Assembly (NCBI GenBank): GCA_963735005.1
Contig: CAVTJA010000005.1
Span: forward strand, 310,001 to 374,000
Length of the DNA: 64,000 bases
Direction of reading: 5' to 3'
DNA from: WTKG01 sp963735005
GTDB taxonomy: Bacteria; Actinomycetota; Actinomycetes; Actinomycetales; Demequinaceae
Below, piece after piece: positions 1-10,348 of this stretch; the first letter of the stretch is position 1; every line of letters starts with the position of its first letter. The notes beneath the pieces were generated by a model. That model worked only from the letters and a program-made list of their open reading frames with translations. It had not been told where the DNA came from and did not search any database. The position numbers and the translations under genes are program-made.

Positions 1-821
1 TCGGCATCGCGCAGGAGGGTCTCGGCCGTGACGTCCCGGGAGGGGAGCGCGAGGCCGGCGCTGACCGTGGGGACGACGGTGTGCGCGGCGACGGTGATGG
101 GTGTCTGGACGGCGGCGGTAACGACGGCCGCGAGGCCTTCGGCTTCCTCTTGCCCGGTCAGGTTCTCGAACACGACCACGAACTCGTCGCCGCCGAGCCG
201 GGCGACGGTGTCACCCGCGCGGACGGCGCCCTGGATGCGCTTGCCAATCTGTTCAAGCAGGGAGTCGCCGGCCTCGTGGCCAAGCGAGTCGTTGACGACG
301 TTGAAGTGGTCCACGTCGAGGAACATCACCGCAAGCGTCTGCGGGCGGTCGCGGTGCGCGCCGAGCGCGTGGCTCAGGCGGTCGATGAGCAAGGTGCGGT
401 TCGCGAGCCCGGTGAGCGGGTCGTACAGCGCGCGGCGCTCGAGTAGGTCTTTGGCGCGCCGGAACTCGGTGATGTCCTCAACCTGGACCACGAACCGGCG
501 GTCCGGGCCGTGCGAGGGGCCAGCCGTGACGGTCACGCGGCTCCACACCGTGTCGCCGCTGCTGTCGATGTAGCGCTTCTGGATCTGGAAGTAGGGCACG
601 TCTCCGTCGACGAGTTGCTGGAACAGCTCGCGGTCGCGCGGGAGGTCGTCGGGATGCGTGAACTCGGAGAAGTGGCGGTCCTTGAGGTCGCACGCCTTCA
701 TGCCCAGGATGCGCGCAAATGCCGGGTTGAGCTCGAGGTAGCGGCCCTCGTCAGTCAGGACGGCCATGCCTATGGGCGAATCGCGGAACGTGGACGCGAA
801 GAGATCGTCCGTGGGCGTCAT
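1..821 (-). CDS. PAS-GGDEF diguanylate cyclase, 3' end outside window
   Basis: Runs off the left edge; 273 codons are visible from an ATG. A PAS sensor domain covers about residues 8-120 (start FRDSPIGMAVL), followed by a GGDEF domain from about residue 130. The catalytic loop reads RLGGDEF (GGDEF at 210-214) with metal-binding Asp170 in FLDVDHF, so cyclic-di-GMP synthesis from two GTP is expected. An RAGD at 201-204, five residues before GGDEF, matches the RxxD inhibitory I-site for product feedback. No membrane segment is seen, so it is probably cytosolic. A following EAL domain cannot be excluded because the gene is cut. It is transcribed away from lepA. Confidence 0.88.
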   Translation of the reverse strand, partial: MTPTDDLFASTFRDSPIGMAVLTDEGRYLELNPAFARILGMKACDLKDRHFSEFTHPDDLPRDRELFQQLVDGDVPYFQIQKRYIDSSGDTVWSRVTVTAGPSHGPDRRFVVQVEDITEFRRAKDLLERRALYDPLTGLANRTLLIDRLSHALGAHRDRPQTLAVMFLDVDHFNVVNDSLGHEAGDSLLEQIGKRIQGAVRAGDTVARLGGDEFVVVFENLTGQEEAEGLAAVVTAAVQTPITVAAHTVVPTVSAGLALPSRDVTAETLLRDA

Positions 822-956
822 GGCCGCGGGCCCCCTTCGCGATCGGTGCCCCCCGGGCAGGGGGCGCTCCGGACTGTTATCGGCATTTTTGGCGAGGACA
901 TGAGCGCGCCCATGGGACGATAGAACCTGCCCCGCGACAGAAGGATTCAGCCAAAC

Positions 957-2812
<1,856 letters not shown>

Positions 2813-2813
<1 letters not shown>

Positions 2814-3991
2814 TGGTCGACCCCCGCGACGGCGCGGCCCCGGAGCGCAACTTCGGGGTGTACGTGCACGTGCCGTTCTGCTCGGTGCGGTGCGGCTACT
2901 GCGACTTCAACACGTACGCGCTCGGTGAACTCGACGGCGCGTCCCCCGCGGGCTACGTCGAGGCGGCGCTCGGCGAGATGCGGCTCGCCCGGACGGCGAT
3001 GGCCGACGACGACCGCCCGGCCGCGACCGTGTTCTTTGGCGGCGGCACCCCCACGCTGCTTGACCCGGATGCGTTGACGTGGCTGCTCGCGGGCGTGCGC
3101 GACACCTGGGGGCTGGCCGCTGGCGCCGAGGTCACCACGGAGGCAAACCCGGACTCGGTGACAGCCGCGTCGCTTGCCGCGCTCGCGGACGCCGGGTTCA
3201 CGCGCGTGAGCTTCGGCATGCAGTCTGCGGTGCCGCACGTGCTCGCGACGCTTGAGCGCACGCACAACCCGGACAACGTGGCCCGCGCCGTCGGGTGGGC
3301 GCGCGACGCCGGGCTCGACGTCTCCGTGGATCTGATCTACGGCACGCCGGGGGAGTCGCTCGAGGACTGGCGGTCGAGCCTCGCGGCGGCCATTGCGCTA
3401 GAGCCAGACCACGTGAGCGCCTACGCGCTAGTGATCGAGCCCGGGACCAAGATGGGGGCGCAGCTACGCCGCGGCGAGGTCGCACCCGTCGACCCTGATG
3501 TCCAGGCCGAGATGTACGAGGCCGCCGACGCCGCGCTGGCCGCCGCCGGTTACTCCTGGTACGAGGTGAGCAACTGGGCGCGCAAGCCCGGCAATGTTTG
3601 CCGCCACAACATCGGCTACTGGCGCGGCGACGACTGGTGGGGGATAGGTCCAGGTGCGCATTCCTACCTGGCGCACACCGACGCCGGCGCGCGGCGGTGG
3701 TGGAACGTCAAGCACCCGCGCGCGTATGGCGACCGGATCGCCGCGGGCCGCAGCCCGGAGCAGGATGGCGAGACGCTCACCGGAGACGAGATGGCGCTCG
3801 AGCGGGTGATGCTTGGAATCCGGCTCGCGGCCGGGATGCGCGCGTCGCTTCTCAGCGAGGCGGCACGGGCGGCGAGCCCCGCGCTCGTGGAGGGGGGACT
3901 GCTTGACGGCGGCGCATGGGCCGACGGCGTGGCGGCGCTGACCTTGCGCGGGCGCCTGCTCGCGGACGCAGTGGTGCGCGACCTCACCTAG
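2813..3991 (+). CDS. hemW: Radical SAM protein HemW (heme chaperone, HemN-like)
   Basis: 392 residues. Radical SAM iron-sulfur signature CSVRCGYCDF at Cys23, Cys27 and Cys30; the residue after CxxC is Phe rather than the fourth Cys of true coproporphyrinogen dehydrogenase HemN, which marks HemW. SAM-binding GGGTPT follows near residue 74, and a C-terminal HemN-type domain is present (ALERVMLGIR). HemW proteins bind heme and are thought to deliver it to respiratory enzymes. lepA-hemW adjacency is common in bacteria. Starts within the lepA stop codon. Confidence 0.94.
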
Positions 3992-4591
3992 CTAGCGAAT
4001 AAACGGGAAAGCGATCCCGTAGTGGTAGTACTCGCCGTTGTACGCCTTGACGGCCGCGATGATCTGCAGAATGAACGCGACGAGCACCATCGCTGCCAGT
4101 GCGACGAACGAAAGTCCCAACGTGGGAAGCGACAAAACGAAGGCGGCGACGACCCAGATCAGGGTCGAAATCTGCAGGTTCAGCTCCTCCCTGCCGTGCT
4201 CGCGCACCAGCAGGCTGCGGTCCTTGTAGATCAAGTAGAAGATCAAGGTGCCAACCCAGCCGAGCCCGCTCGCGTTGAGCAGCAGCGGCGACAAGTGCGT
4301 CAGCATCGCGAAAGTACGGGCGTCCTGCTCGAGCATCGGCTGAGGGCTGCCGTAGGACGCCGACGTTGACGCGCCGGGCTGCGGCGCCGCGGGCGCCATC
4401 AGCCCTTGCCCTGCAAGCGGCGGCGCGGGCGGCTCGGTGGGCGCGCGGCCGGCGGCGCTGGCCGACACGGTCGCCGCTTCCGAGGGCGTACGCGCGGTTG
4501 ACTCTGGCGTCGACGCGGTGCTGCCGTTGGCCTTCTTGGCTGCGGGCTTGCGCGCCGTCGGTTTCTGTGCTGAAGAGTCTGAAGTGGTCAT
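3992..4591 (-). CDS. DUF4870 membrane protein with Pro/Ala-rich N-terminus
   Basis: 199 residues. The first ~90 residues are low-complexity, rich in Ala, Pro, Ser, Thr and Lys, and probably unstructured in the cytosol. The rest is a DUF4870 (Tic20-like) membrane domain with about three helices, beginning DARTFAMLTHLSPLLL and containing the family segment YLIYKDRS...REHGREELNLQIS. Function of DUF4870 is not established. Convergent with hemW, with adjacent ends. A GACCAT -10-like hexamer lies exactly six bases before the ATG, so the mRNA may be leaderless. First of three DUF4870 genes in a row, separated from the other two by a hairpin. Confidence 0.85.
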   Translation of the reverse strand: MTTSDSSAQKPTARKPAAKKANGSTASTPESTARTPSEAATVSASAAGRAPTEPPAPPLAGQGLMAPAAPQPGASTSASYGSPQPMLEQDARTFAMLTHLSPLLLNASGLGWVGTLIFYLIYKDRSLLVREHGREELNLQISTLIWVVAAFVLSLPTLGLSFVALAAMVLVAFILQIIAAVKAYNGEYYHYGIAFPFIR

Positions 4592-4683
4592 GGCTTCATG
4601 GTCACACCGTGGCCGTGCCCGGCGCTATCGGGGACCCCCCGGATTTTCGGTCATCCTCGCGGGTCAGGGTCACCCCGAGACAG

Positions 4684-4724
4684 CGAAGGGCCCCGGTCGA
4701 CCGAAGCCGAGCCGGGGCCCTTCG
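4684..4724 (-). terminator. Strong hairpin terminator after the DUF4870 pair
   Basis: Perfect 13-bp inverted repeat (arms 4684-4696 and 4712-4724, CGAAGGGCCCCGG and its complement) with a 15-base loop. It lies just downstream of the minus-strand DUF4870 pair. No U-tract, as is usual for actinobacterial terminators. Confidence 0.75.
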
Positions 4725-4747
4725 TGAAGCCGCCGAGCGGCCGCGTG

Positions 4748-5083
4748 CTACTTGAGGATCGGGATCGCGATCGGGTACGTGAAGTCGTTGCCCTTCTCGG
4801 CCTCGCCGCCACCCTTGAAGCCCATGACGATGGAGTAGACCCACACGCCGAGGGGGAGGATGAACAGGATGCCGAACGACGCAATCGCGACGATGTCGGC
4901 GACGAAGATCGCGATGACCATCGTGATGCCGAAGTTCGTCGCGACCTTGCCGTGCTTGTCGTTGAACTCGCCGCGGTCCTTGCTGGTCAGCCAGATGATC
5001 AGGCCGCCGAGGGCGGGGATGAACCCGTTGAGAATGTGGGCAATCTTTGCCTGGTTCTTGTCGTCTGCCGAGATTTCAGCCAT
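4748..5083 (-). CDS. DUF4870 small membrane protein
   Basis: 111 residues with about three hydrophobic helices. Family features are the ALGGLIIWLTSKDRGEF turn followed by KHGKVATNFGIT. Role unknown. Its ATG overlaps the last 8 bases of the upstream DUF4870 gene (ATGGCTGA), so the two are coupled; a strong hairpin follows the stop. The translated protein has no signal peptide beyond its first membrane helix. Confidence 0.85.
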   Translation of the reverse strand: MAEISADDKNQAKIAHILNGFIPALGGLIIWLTSKDRGEFNDKHGKVATNFGITMVIAIFVADIVAIASFGILFILPLGVWVYSIVMGFKGGGEAEKGNDFTYPIAIPILK

Positions 5084-5432
5084 GTGTTTTCACCACTTTG
5101 AGGTCGATGGGATACGAAGCTGGCACGCCTTTGTGTACCGACGCGTACGCCTGAATGCACAGGACGATTGCGGACACGACGACTGCCAACTGTCCTACTG
5201 TACCGAGAACGCCCAACAAAGGAAGAAACAATCGCACGAGCGTTGCGGCAGCGAAAACTGTGAGCACGAACATCCCGAAATTCGTGGCGCGCGCCGCGTC
5301 TGCCGCGGTGGCCTGATTCGTATCGCGGCGCGAGCGCCACACCAGCCACGGGATGAGCGGGCCCACCATCGCGCCGAGCTGCGCGACTCCGGACGCCACG
5401 GTGTCCGGCTCGTCGTCGAATACTTTCGCCAC
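5076..5432 (-). CDS. DUF4870-like small membrane protein
   Basis: 118 residues, divergent member of the same DUF4870 type (LGAMVGPLIPWLVWRSRRDTN, then ATNFGMFVLTVFAAATLV). About three membrane helices. GTG start preceded by GGAGG. Leads a two-gene operon with the 111-residue paralogue. The first 43 bases upstream separate it from the divergent hrcA promoter and CIRCE element, so the two control regions are close but distinct. Function unknown. Confidence 0.75.
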   Translation of the reverse strand: MAKVFDDEPDTVASGVAQLGAMVGPLIPWLVWRSRRDTNQATAADAARATNFGMFVLTVFAAATLVRLFLPLLGVLGTVGQLAVVVSAIVLCIQAYASVHKGVPASYPIDLKVVKTHG

Positions 5433-5479
5433 TGTTGCCTCCGCACCAAACCTACCGCGAGACCACCCGCGAGCCGCGT

Positions 5480-5485
5480 TAGAAT
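5480..5485 (+). promoter_or_regulatory. -10 hexamer of hrcA promoter
   Basis: TAGAAT matches 5 of 6 bases of TATAAT and would start transcription at about 5492, inside the CIRCE operator. I see no convincing -35 box. Confidence 0.5.
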
Positions 5486-5511
5486 TGGCACTCGAAGCTG
5501 TCGAGTGCTAG
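5485..5511 (+). promoter_or_regulatory. CIRCE operator (HrcA binding site)
   Basis: TTGGCACTC, nine bases, then GAGTGCTAG. This differs from consensus TTAGCACTC-N9-GAGTGCTAA at one base per arm. It overlaps the end of the -10 and the transcription start, as expected for repression by HrcA, so hrcA-dnaJ is autoregulated and heat-inducible. Confidence 0.93.
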
Positions 5512-5524
5512 TCGGGAGGTGTCC

Positions 5525-6538
5525 GTGTCGGAGGAGCGAAAGCGCGCCGTTCTTCACGCGATCGTCGAAGACTACGTCGCCACCAGTGAGCCGGTCGGCT
5601 CGACCGCGCTCACCCGGCATCGGGGGCTCGACGTGTCGAGTGCGACCATCCGCAATGACATGGCCGCGCTTGAGGAAGAGGGCCTGATCGCGCAGCCGCA
5701 CACCTCCGCTGGCCGCATCCCCACCGACAAGGGCTACCGCTACTTCGTTGACCACCTCGCGGCGTCGGCGCTTGGCGAGCCGGACCGCCGCGCCATCTCA
5801 ACCTTCCTCAGCGACGCCGTGGACCTTACGGACGTCGTTGACCGCTCGGTCAAGTTACTGAGCCAGCTCACGCGCCAGGTCGCCGTGGTCCAGTACCCGT
5901 CCGTGCGCGACGCCGACGTCCGCCGCGTGGAGCTTGTTCGCGTCGGCCGCGACCGGGCGTTGGTGGTGGTCGTGTCGACGGACGCGCGCGTCGAGCAGAC
6001 AACGGTCGCGCTCGACGGCGAGGTTCCGGACGAGGACTTCGAGAGGGCAGCGCGCGAGGTCAACGAAGAGTCGATCGGGCACGGCCCGGCGGCGCTCGAG
6101 AAGGCGCTGGATGCGTGGGCGAGGCGGCCGGGGCAGGAGGCGTGGGCGCGCGCCATCGCCGACGCGGTGGTTCAGAGCGCGCGCGGCGGCACCGTGGAGC
6201 GGGTGGTGTTCGCGGGCACGTCCAACTTGACGCGCGCAGGCGCGGACCTTGGCCAGGACGCGATCGGGCCGGTTCTTGAGGCGCTCGAGGAGCAGGTGAT
6301 GCTGCTCAAGCTGCTTCACGAGATGGCCACCGACAGCGCCGAGGTCGCCGTGCGGATCGGCGAGGAGACACGGACGCCAGCGTTCAAGCGCACAAGCATT
6401 GTCGCGGCGGGCTACGGCGGCGCGGGCCCGGATGCGGCGCTCTTGGGCGCCCTTGGCCCCACCAGGATGGATTACCCAGGAACCATGGCTGCGGTGCGTG
6501 CCGTGGCCAGATACCTCACACGAGCGGTGGAAAAGTGA
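5525..6538 (+). CDS. hrcA: Heat-inducible transcription repressor HrcA
   Basis: 337 residues. Winged-helix DNA-binding N-terminus (RKRAVLHAIVEDYVATSEPV, then SSATIRNDMAALEEEGLI) and a GAF-like C-terminal domain. HrcA represses chaperone genes through CIRCE and is itself kept active by GroE. I chose the GTG at 5525: GGGAGGT lies 5 bases before it, whereas the in-frame GTG at 5519 falls inside that ribosome binding site. The stop overlaps dnaJ by 4 bases (GTGA). Confidence 0.95.
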   Translation: MSEERKRAVLHAIVEDYVATSEPVGSTALTRHRGLDVSSATIRNDMAALEEEGLIAQPHTSAGRIPTDKGYRYFVDHLAASALGEPDRRAISTFLSDAVDLTDVVDRSVKLLSQLTRQVAVVQYPSVRDADVRRVELVRVGRDRALVVVVSTDARVEQTTVALDGEVPDEDFERAAREVNEESIGHGPAALEKALDAWARRPGQEAWARAIADAVVQSARGGTVERVVFAGTSNLTRAGADLGQDAIGPVLEALEEQVMLLKLLHEMATDSAEVAVRIGEETRTPAFKRTSIVAAGYGGAGPDAALLGALGPTRMDYPGTMAAVRAVARYLTRAVEK

Positions 6539-7638
6539 ACGACCTTTACGAGACCCTCGGCGTCGCCCGCGATGCCTCGCAGGACGAGATCAAGAAGGCT
6601 TACCGGCGCAAGGCGCGGGAGCACCATCCCGACACCGGCGGCGACGCCGAGTGGTTCAAGGAGGTCGGCGCGGCCTACGAGGTGCTGTCGAACCCCGACA
6701 AGCGCGCGATCTACGACCGCGGCGGTGACCCGCGCCAGCGCGGCGGGGCAGGCCCCGCCGGGTTTGGCTTCGAGGATATCTTCGAGACGTTCTTCGGCGG
6801 CGGAGGTCAGCGCGGCCCCGCGTCGCGCACCCAGCGCGGCGGCGACACCCTGATTCACGCCGAGGTGACGCTCGAGGAGGCAACGTTTGGTGTCGCGCGC
6901 GACATCACCGTCGAGGTGGCCGACGAGTGCACCACGTGCGAGGGCTCATGCTGCGCGCCGGGCACCAGCCCCGTCACGTGTGGGCAGTGCAACGGCGCGG
7001 GAGTGGTACAGCGCGTCGCGCGGTCGCTGCTCGGCCAGGTCATGACGACGTCCCCGTGCCCGGCATGCGGCGGCTACGGCACCACCATCGAGAAGCCATG
7101 CCCCGACTGCTCGGGCCAGGGCCGCACGCGGTCGCGCCACACCATCACCGTCGACATCCCCGCGGGCGTGGAGACCGGCACTCGCATCCGCCTCGCGGGC
7201 TACGGCGACGCGGGCATGGGCGGCGGCCCCAAGGGTGATCTTTACGTCGAAATTCGAGAGAAGGCGCACAAGTTCTTCGAGCGCCGCGGAGACGACATCC
7301 ACTGCACGCTGCAGATACCCATGACCGCCGCCGCGCTCGGCACGGTGCTGCCCGTCGACACGCTCGACGGCGAGCAGGACGTGGACGTGCGCCCTGGCAC
7401 GCAGTCAGGCGAGACGATCAAGCTCAAGGGGCTCGGCGTGGGTCACTTGCAGCGGGCGGGGCGCGGCAGCCTGTTCGTGCACGTCGACGTGCAGACGCCC
7501 GCGGCGCTTAGCTCGGAGCAAGAGGAGCTCGTGCGCAAGCTCGCGGAGCTGCGCGGCGAGGATCACCACGCGGCGCGACTCGCGCCCGCCAACGCGGGCC
7601 TGCTGTCGCGGTTGCGCGACGCCTTCACGGGGCGGTAG
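6535..7638 (+). CDS. dnaJ: Molecular chaperone DnaJ (DnaJ2 type)
   Basis: 367 residues: J domain with HPD at 31-33, Gly/Phe-rich linker (GGAGPAGFGFEDIFETFFGGG), zinc-finger domain and C-terminal substrate-binding domains. It stimulates DnaK ATPase. The four zinc motifs are CTTCEGSC (from Cys132), CGQCNGAG (from Cys149), CPACGGYG and CPDCSGQG. The first ends in Cys where CxxCxGxG has Gly, giving an extra cysteine pair (GSCCAPG). It is the hrcA-linked paralogue of actinobacteria, not the grpE-dnaK operon one. The GTG start overlaps the hrcA stop. Confidence 0.96.
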   Translation: MNDLYETLGVARDASQDEIKKAYRRKAREHHPDTGGDAEWFKEVGAAYEVLSNPDKRAIYDRGGDPRQRGGAGPAGFGFEDIFETFFGGGGQRGPASRTQRGGDTLIHAEVTLEEATFGVARDITVEVADECTTCEGSCCAPGTSPVTCGQCNGAGVVQRVARSLLGQVMTTSPCPACGGYGTTIEKPCPDCSGQGRTRSRHTITVDIPAGVETGTRIRLAGYGDAGMGGGPKGDLYVEIREKAHKFFERRGDDIHCTLQIPMTAAALGTVLPVDTLDGEQDVDVRPGTQSGETIKLKGLGVGHLQRAGRGSLFVHVDVQTPAALSSEQEELVRKLAELRGEDHHAARLAPANAGLLSRLRDAFTGR

Positions 7639-7641
7639 CCG

Positions 7642-8406
7642 ATGTCCGAGCCGGTATTCGTGTCCGCGCACGTCGCGGGCGCGGCCGTCGGCGACGTCGT
7701 GGCGGTCACCGGGGAAGAGGCGCGCCACGCGGCGGTGGTGGCGCGCATCGGCGTGGGGGAGCGCATCACCGTCGTGGACGGCAAGGGCGGCAGGGCATCG
7801 GGCGTCGTGGAGTCCGCCGGGCCGGCGCTCGTGGAGGTGCGCGTCACCCACACGGGCCAGGACGCCGACCGCCCGGTGGTACTTGTCCAGGCGCTCGCAA
7901 AGGGCGGCCGCGACGAACAGGCGGTGGAGTCCGCGACAGAGCTTGGCGCCACCCGCATCGTGCCGTGGCAGGCAAGCCGTTCCATCTCGGTGTGGAAGGG
8001 CGCCAAGCTCGACAAGGGCCGCGACAAGTGGGCGTCGCTCGCGCTCAAGGCGGCCAAGCAGTCCCGACGCGCTCTCGTGCCAAGCGTGGACGAGCTCACC
8101 GACACCACTCGACTCGCACACCTCATCAAAGGCGCAACCGAGAACGGTGCCCGCGTGATCGTGCTGCACGAGGAGTCGCCCACTCCCGTCGCCGCCATGC
8201 CATGGGCGCTGCGCGAGGGCCAGGAGGTGTGGCTAGTCGTTGGCCCAGAGGGCGGGATCGCTCCCGCCGAGCTCGCCGCGCTCGAGGCCGCGGGCGCCCA
8301 CGTGGGCCTGCTCGGACCGCACGTGCTGCGCGCCTCCACGGCGGGCCCCGCCGCGATCGCCGCCATCGCCGCGCTGTCAGGCGACTGGGGCGGGCGCGAC
8401 GCGTGA
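7642..8406 (+). CDS. rsmE: 16S rRNA m3U1498 methyltransferase RsmE
   Basis: 254 residues. SPOUT-class methyltransferase with an N-terminal PUA-like domain (EEARHAAVVARIGVGERITVV) and the knotted SAM-binding end (VVGPEGGIAPAEL, then LLGPHVLRASTAGPAAI). It methylates N3 of U1498 in 16S rRNA. Also present is the segment ALAKGGRDEQAVESATELG, normal for RsmE. Three bases after dnaJ, a conserved actinobacterial neighbour, so co-transcription with hrcA-dnaJ is likely. Confidence 0.94.
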   Translation: MSEPVFVSAHVAGAAVGDVVAVTGEEARHAAVVARIGVGERITVVDGKGGRASGVVESAGPALVEVRVTHTGQDADRPVVLVQALAKGGRDEQAVESATELGATRIVPWQASRSISVWKGAKLDKGRDKWASLALKAAKQSRRALVPSVDELTDTTRLAHLIKGATENGARVIVLHEESPTPVAAMPWALREGQEVWLVVGPEGGIAPAELAALEAAGAHVGLLGPHVLRASTAGPAAIAAIAALSGDWGGRDA

Positions 8407-8443
8407 CGAGCCGCCCCCGCTCCCGCATCTGCCGCTCGCGCCC

Positions 8444-8449
8444 TAACCT
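8444..8449 (+). promoter_or_regulatory. Leaderless -10 for HIT gene
   Basis: TAACCT exactly six bases before the ATG at 8456, so the transcript should start on the A of the start codon. There is no ribosome binding site. Confidence 0.5.
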
Positions 8450-8455
8450 AGAGCC

Positions 8456-8800
8456 ATGACTGACGCCGACTGCCTGTTCTGCCGCATCGTCGCGGGGGAG
8501 ATCCCCGCGGACAAGGTCGCCGAGACCGAGGACTTCCTCGCGTTCCGAGACATCGCGCCCAAGGCGCCCACGCACGTCCTTGTGGTGCCCAAGCGGCATT
8601 TCGCCGACGCGCCCGCGCTCGCGGCGGGCGAACCACGCCTCGTGGCAGAACTTGTGGCGCTCGCGCAACGGATCGCCGACGACGAGTGCGGCGGGCAATT
8701 CCAGCTCACCTTCAACACTGGCGCGGACGCCGGCCAGACGGTTTTCCACGCGCACGGCCACGTGCTGGGCGGCGGCAAAGTGAACTGGGACGGCGAGTGA
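8456..8800 (+). CDS. HIT family nucleotide hydrolase
   Basis: 114 residues, HINT-type. Signature CLFCRIVAGEIPADKV near the start and the histidine triad HAHGHV (His98, His100, His102; the last is the nucleophile). Such enzymes hydrolyse purine nucleoside phosphoramidates and adenylated adducts; the physiological substrate in bacteria is unclear. Its stop overlaps the phoH GTG (GTGA). It probably has its own leaderless promoter and reads into phoH-ybeY. Confidence 0.93.
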   Translation: MTDADCLFCRIVAGEIPADKVAETEDFLAFRDIAPKAPTHVLVVPKRHFADAPALAAGEPRLVAELVALAQRIADDECGGQFQLTFNTGADAGQTVFHAHGHVLGGGKVNWDGE

Positions 8801-9856
8801 CCGACAACCGGGTGATCGTCATCGACGACGCCGCGCAGATGCCCGCCCTCATGGGTGCGGGCGACTCGATCATGCGCGAGCTCGAGCGCCAGTTCACGGA
8901 CGTCGACTTCATGGTGCGCGGCAACCAGATCACGCTCACGGGTCCCGCGCAGCGGGTGGCCGAGGCCGCGCTGGCGATCGAGGAACTGCGCGGGGTGCTG
9001 GAGGCCGGGGTCGAGCTGACGCCGGACCTCGCGCGGGAGAGTGTGCGCATGCTCGCCAGCGCGGCCGCCGCTGGCGCGACGCGCGGGACCAGCGGCCGAC
9101 ACGCCCGTCGCCGTGCTGAGCCGCTCGATCCTGTCGAGCCGCGGCCGCACCATCCGCCCCAAGACCTCTGGCCAGGCGGACTACGTCAACGCCATCGACA
9201 CCCACACCATCACGTTCGGCATCGGCCCCGCAGGCACGGGCAAGACGTACCTCGCGATGGCCAAGGCGGTGTTCGCGCTGCAGTCCAAGCAGGTCAACCG
9301 CATCGTGCTGACTCGCCCGGCTGTCGAGGCCGGCGAGCGGCTCGGGTTCCTGCCCGGCACCCTGAGCGAGAAGATCGACCCCTACCTGCGCCCGCTGTAC
9401 GACGCCCTCCACGACATGGTTGACCCGGAGTCCATCCCGCGGCTCATCGAGTCGGGGACGATCGAGGTGGCGCCCCTGGCGTACATGCGCGGGCGCACCC
9501 TCAACGACGCGTTCGTGATCCTCGACGAGGCGCAGAACACCACGCGCGAGCAGATGAAGATGTTCCTCACCCGGCTGGGGTTTGGCTGCACGATGGTCGT
9601 CACGGGCGACGTGACGCAGGTTGACCTGCCGGGCTCGACGGACTCGGGGCTGATGGTCGCGAGCGAGTTGTTGCGCGGCGTGGACGACATCGCGGTGTGC
9701 ACGCTTGGCGCGCAGGACGTCGTGCGCCACCGGCTCGTGAGCGACATCATCACCGCCTACGCGCAGGACGACGCCGCGCGCGGCGCCAAGCCCCAGGGCG
9801 GCGGCCAACGCCGCAACCCCGCCGGGCGCAGGCCCGCGACGGGGGAGGACGCATGA
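8797..9856 (+). CDS. phoH: PhoH family ATPase, reading frame broken once
   Basis: The N-terminus (MTDNRVIVIDDAAQM, KH-like region to ELTPDLARESVRMLASAA) is in one frame and the P-loop NTPase core (SILSSRGRTIRPKT, GIGPAGTGKTYLAMAKA, ILDEAQNTT) in the next. The switch must lie at about 9075-9100 and needs one base to be skipped, i.e. a one-base insertion relative to relatives. Apart from that the protein is complete, about 352 residues. PhoH-like ATPases are linked to RNA metabolism beside YbeY. GTG start overlaps the HIT stop; the end overlaps ybeY by 4 bases (ATGA). A sequence error is the simplest explanation. Confidence 0.88.
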
Positions 9857-10305
9857 TCGAGGTCAACAACGAGTCCGGCGAGAAGCTCGACGAGGCAGAG
9901 TTCGCGGCGATCGGGGCGTTCGTGTTGCGCGAGATGCACGTCGCCGAGGGCGCGGAACTCGCGATCCAGTTCGTGGACGAGGCCGCGATGACCGAGCTGC
10001 ACGTCAAGTGGATGGACGAGCCAGGCCCTACCGACGTGCTGAGCTTCCCGATGGACGAGCTGCGCCCCGGCACCGAGGACGAGCCCACCGAGGCTGGCCT
10101 GCTGGGCGACGTGGTCGTGTGCCCGACGGTGGCGCAGCGCCAGGCGAAGGCCGCCGGCCACAGCGCCGAGGAGGAGATGCTGCTGCTCACCGTGCACGGC
10201 ATCCTCCACTTGCTTGGCTTCGACCACGCCGAGCCGGACGAGGAGAAGGAGATGTTCGAGTTGCAGCGGCGGCTCTTGCTGACCTTCCTCGCGGGCAGGT
10301 CGTAG
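9853..10305 (+). CDS. ybeY: Endoribonuclease YbeY (rRNA maturation factor)
   Basis: 150 residues. Zinc-binding motif HGILHLLGFDH (from His115) and the core TDVLSFPMDEL. Single-strand endoribonuclease acting in 16S rRNA 3'-end maturation and ribosome quality control. Its ATG overlaps the phoH stop (ATGA), the standard phoH-ybeY pairing, so the products are made together. Confidence 0.96.
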   Translation: MIEVNNESGEKLDEAEFAAIGAFVLREMHVAEGAELAIQFVDEAAMTELHVKWMDEPGPTDVLSFPMDELRPGTEDEPTEAGLLGDVVVCPTVAQRQAKAAGHSAEEEMLLLTVHGILHLLGFDHAEPDEEKEMFELQRRLLLTFLAGRS

Positions 10306-10336
10306 CGCTCGCCGCGCGGCGTGCGGGCGCCGGTGT

Positions 10337-10342
10337 TACCCT
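10337..10342 (+). promoter_or_regulatory. Leaderless -10 for small lipoprotein gene
   Basis: TACCCT exactly six bases before the ATG at 10349; no ribosome binding site. Confidence 0.45.
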
Positions 10343-10348
10343 GACCGC

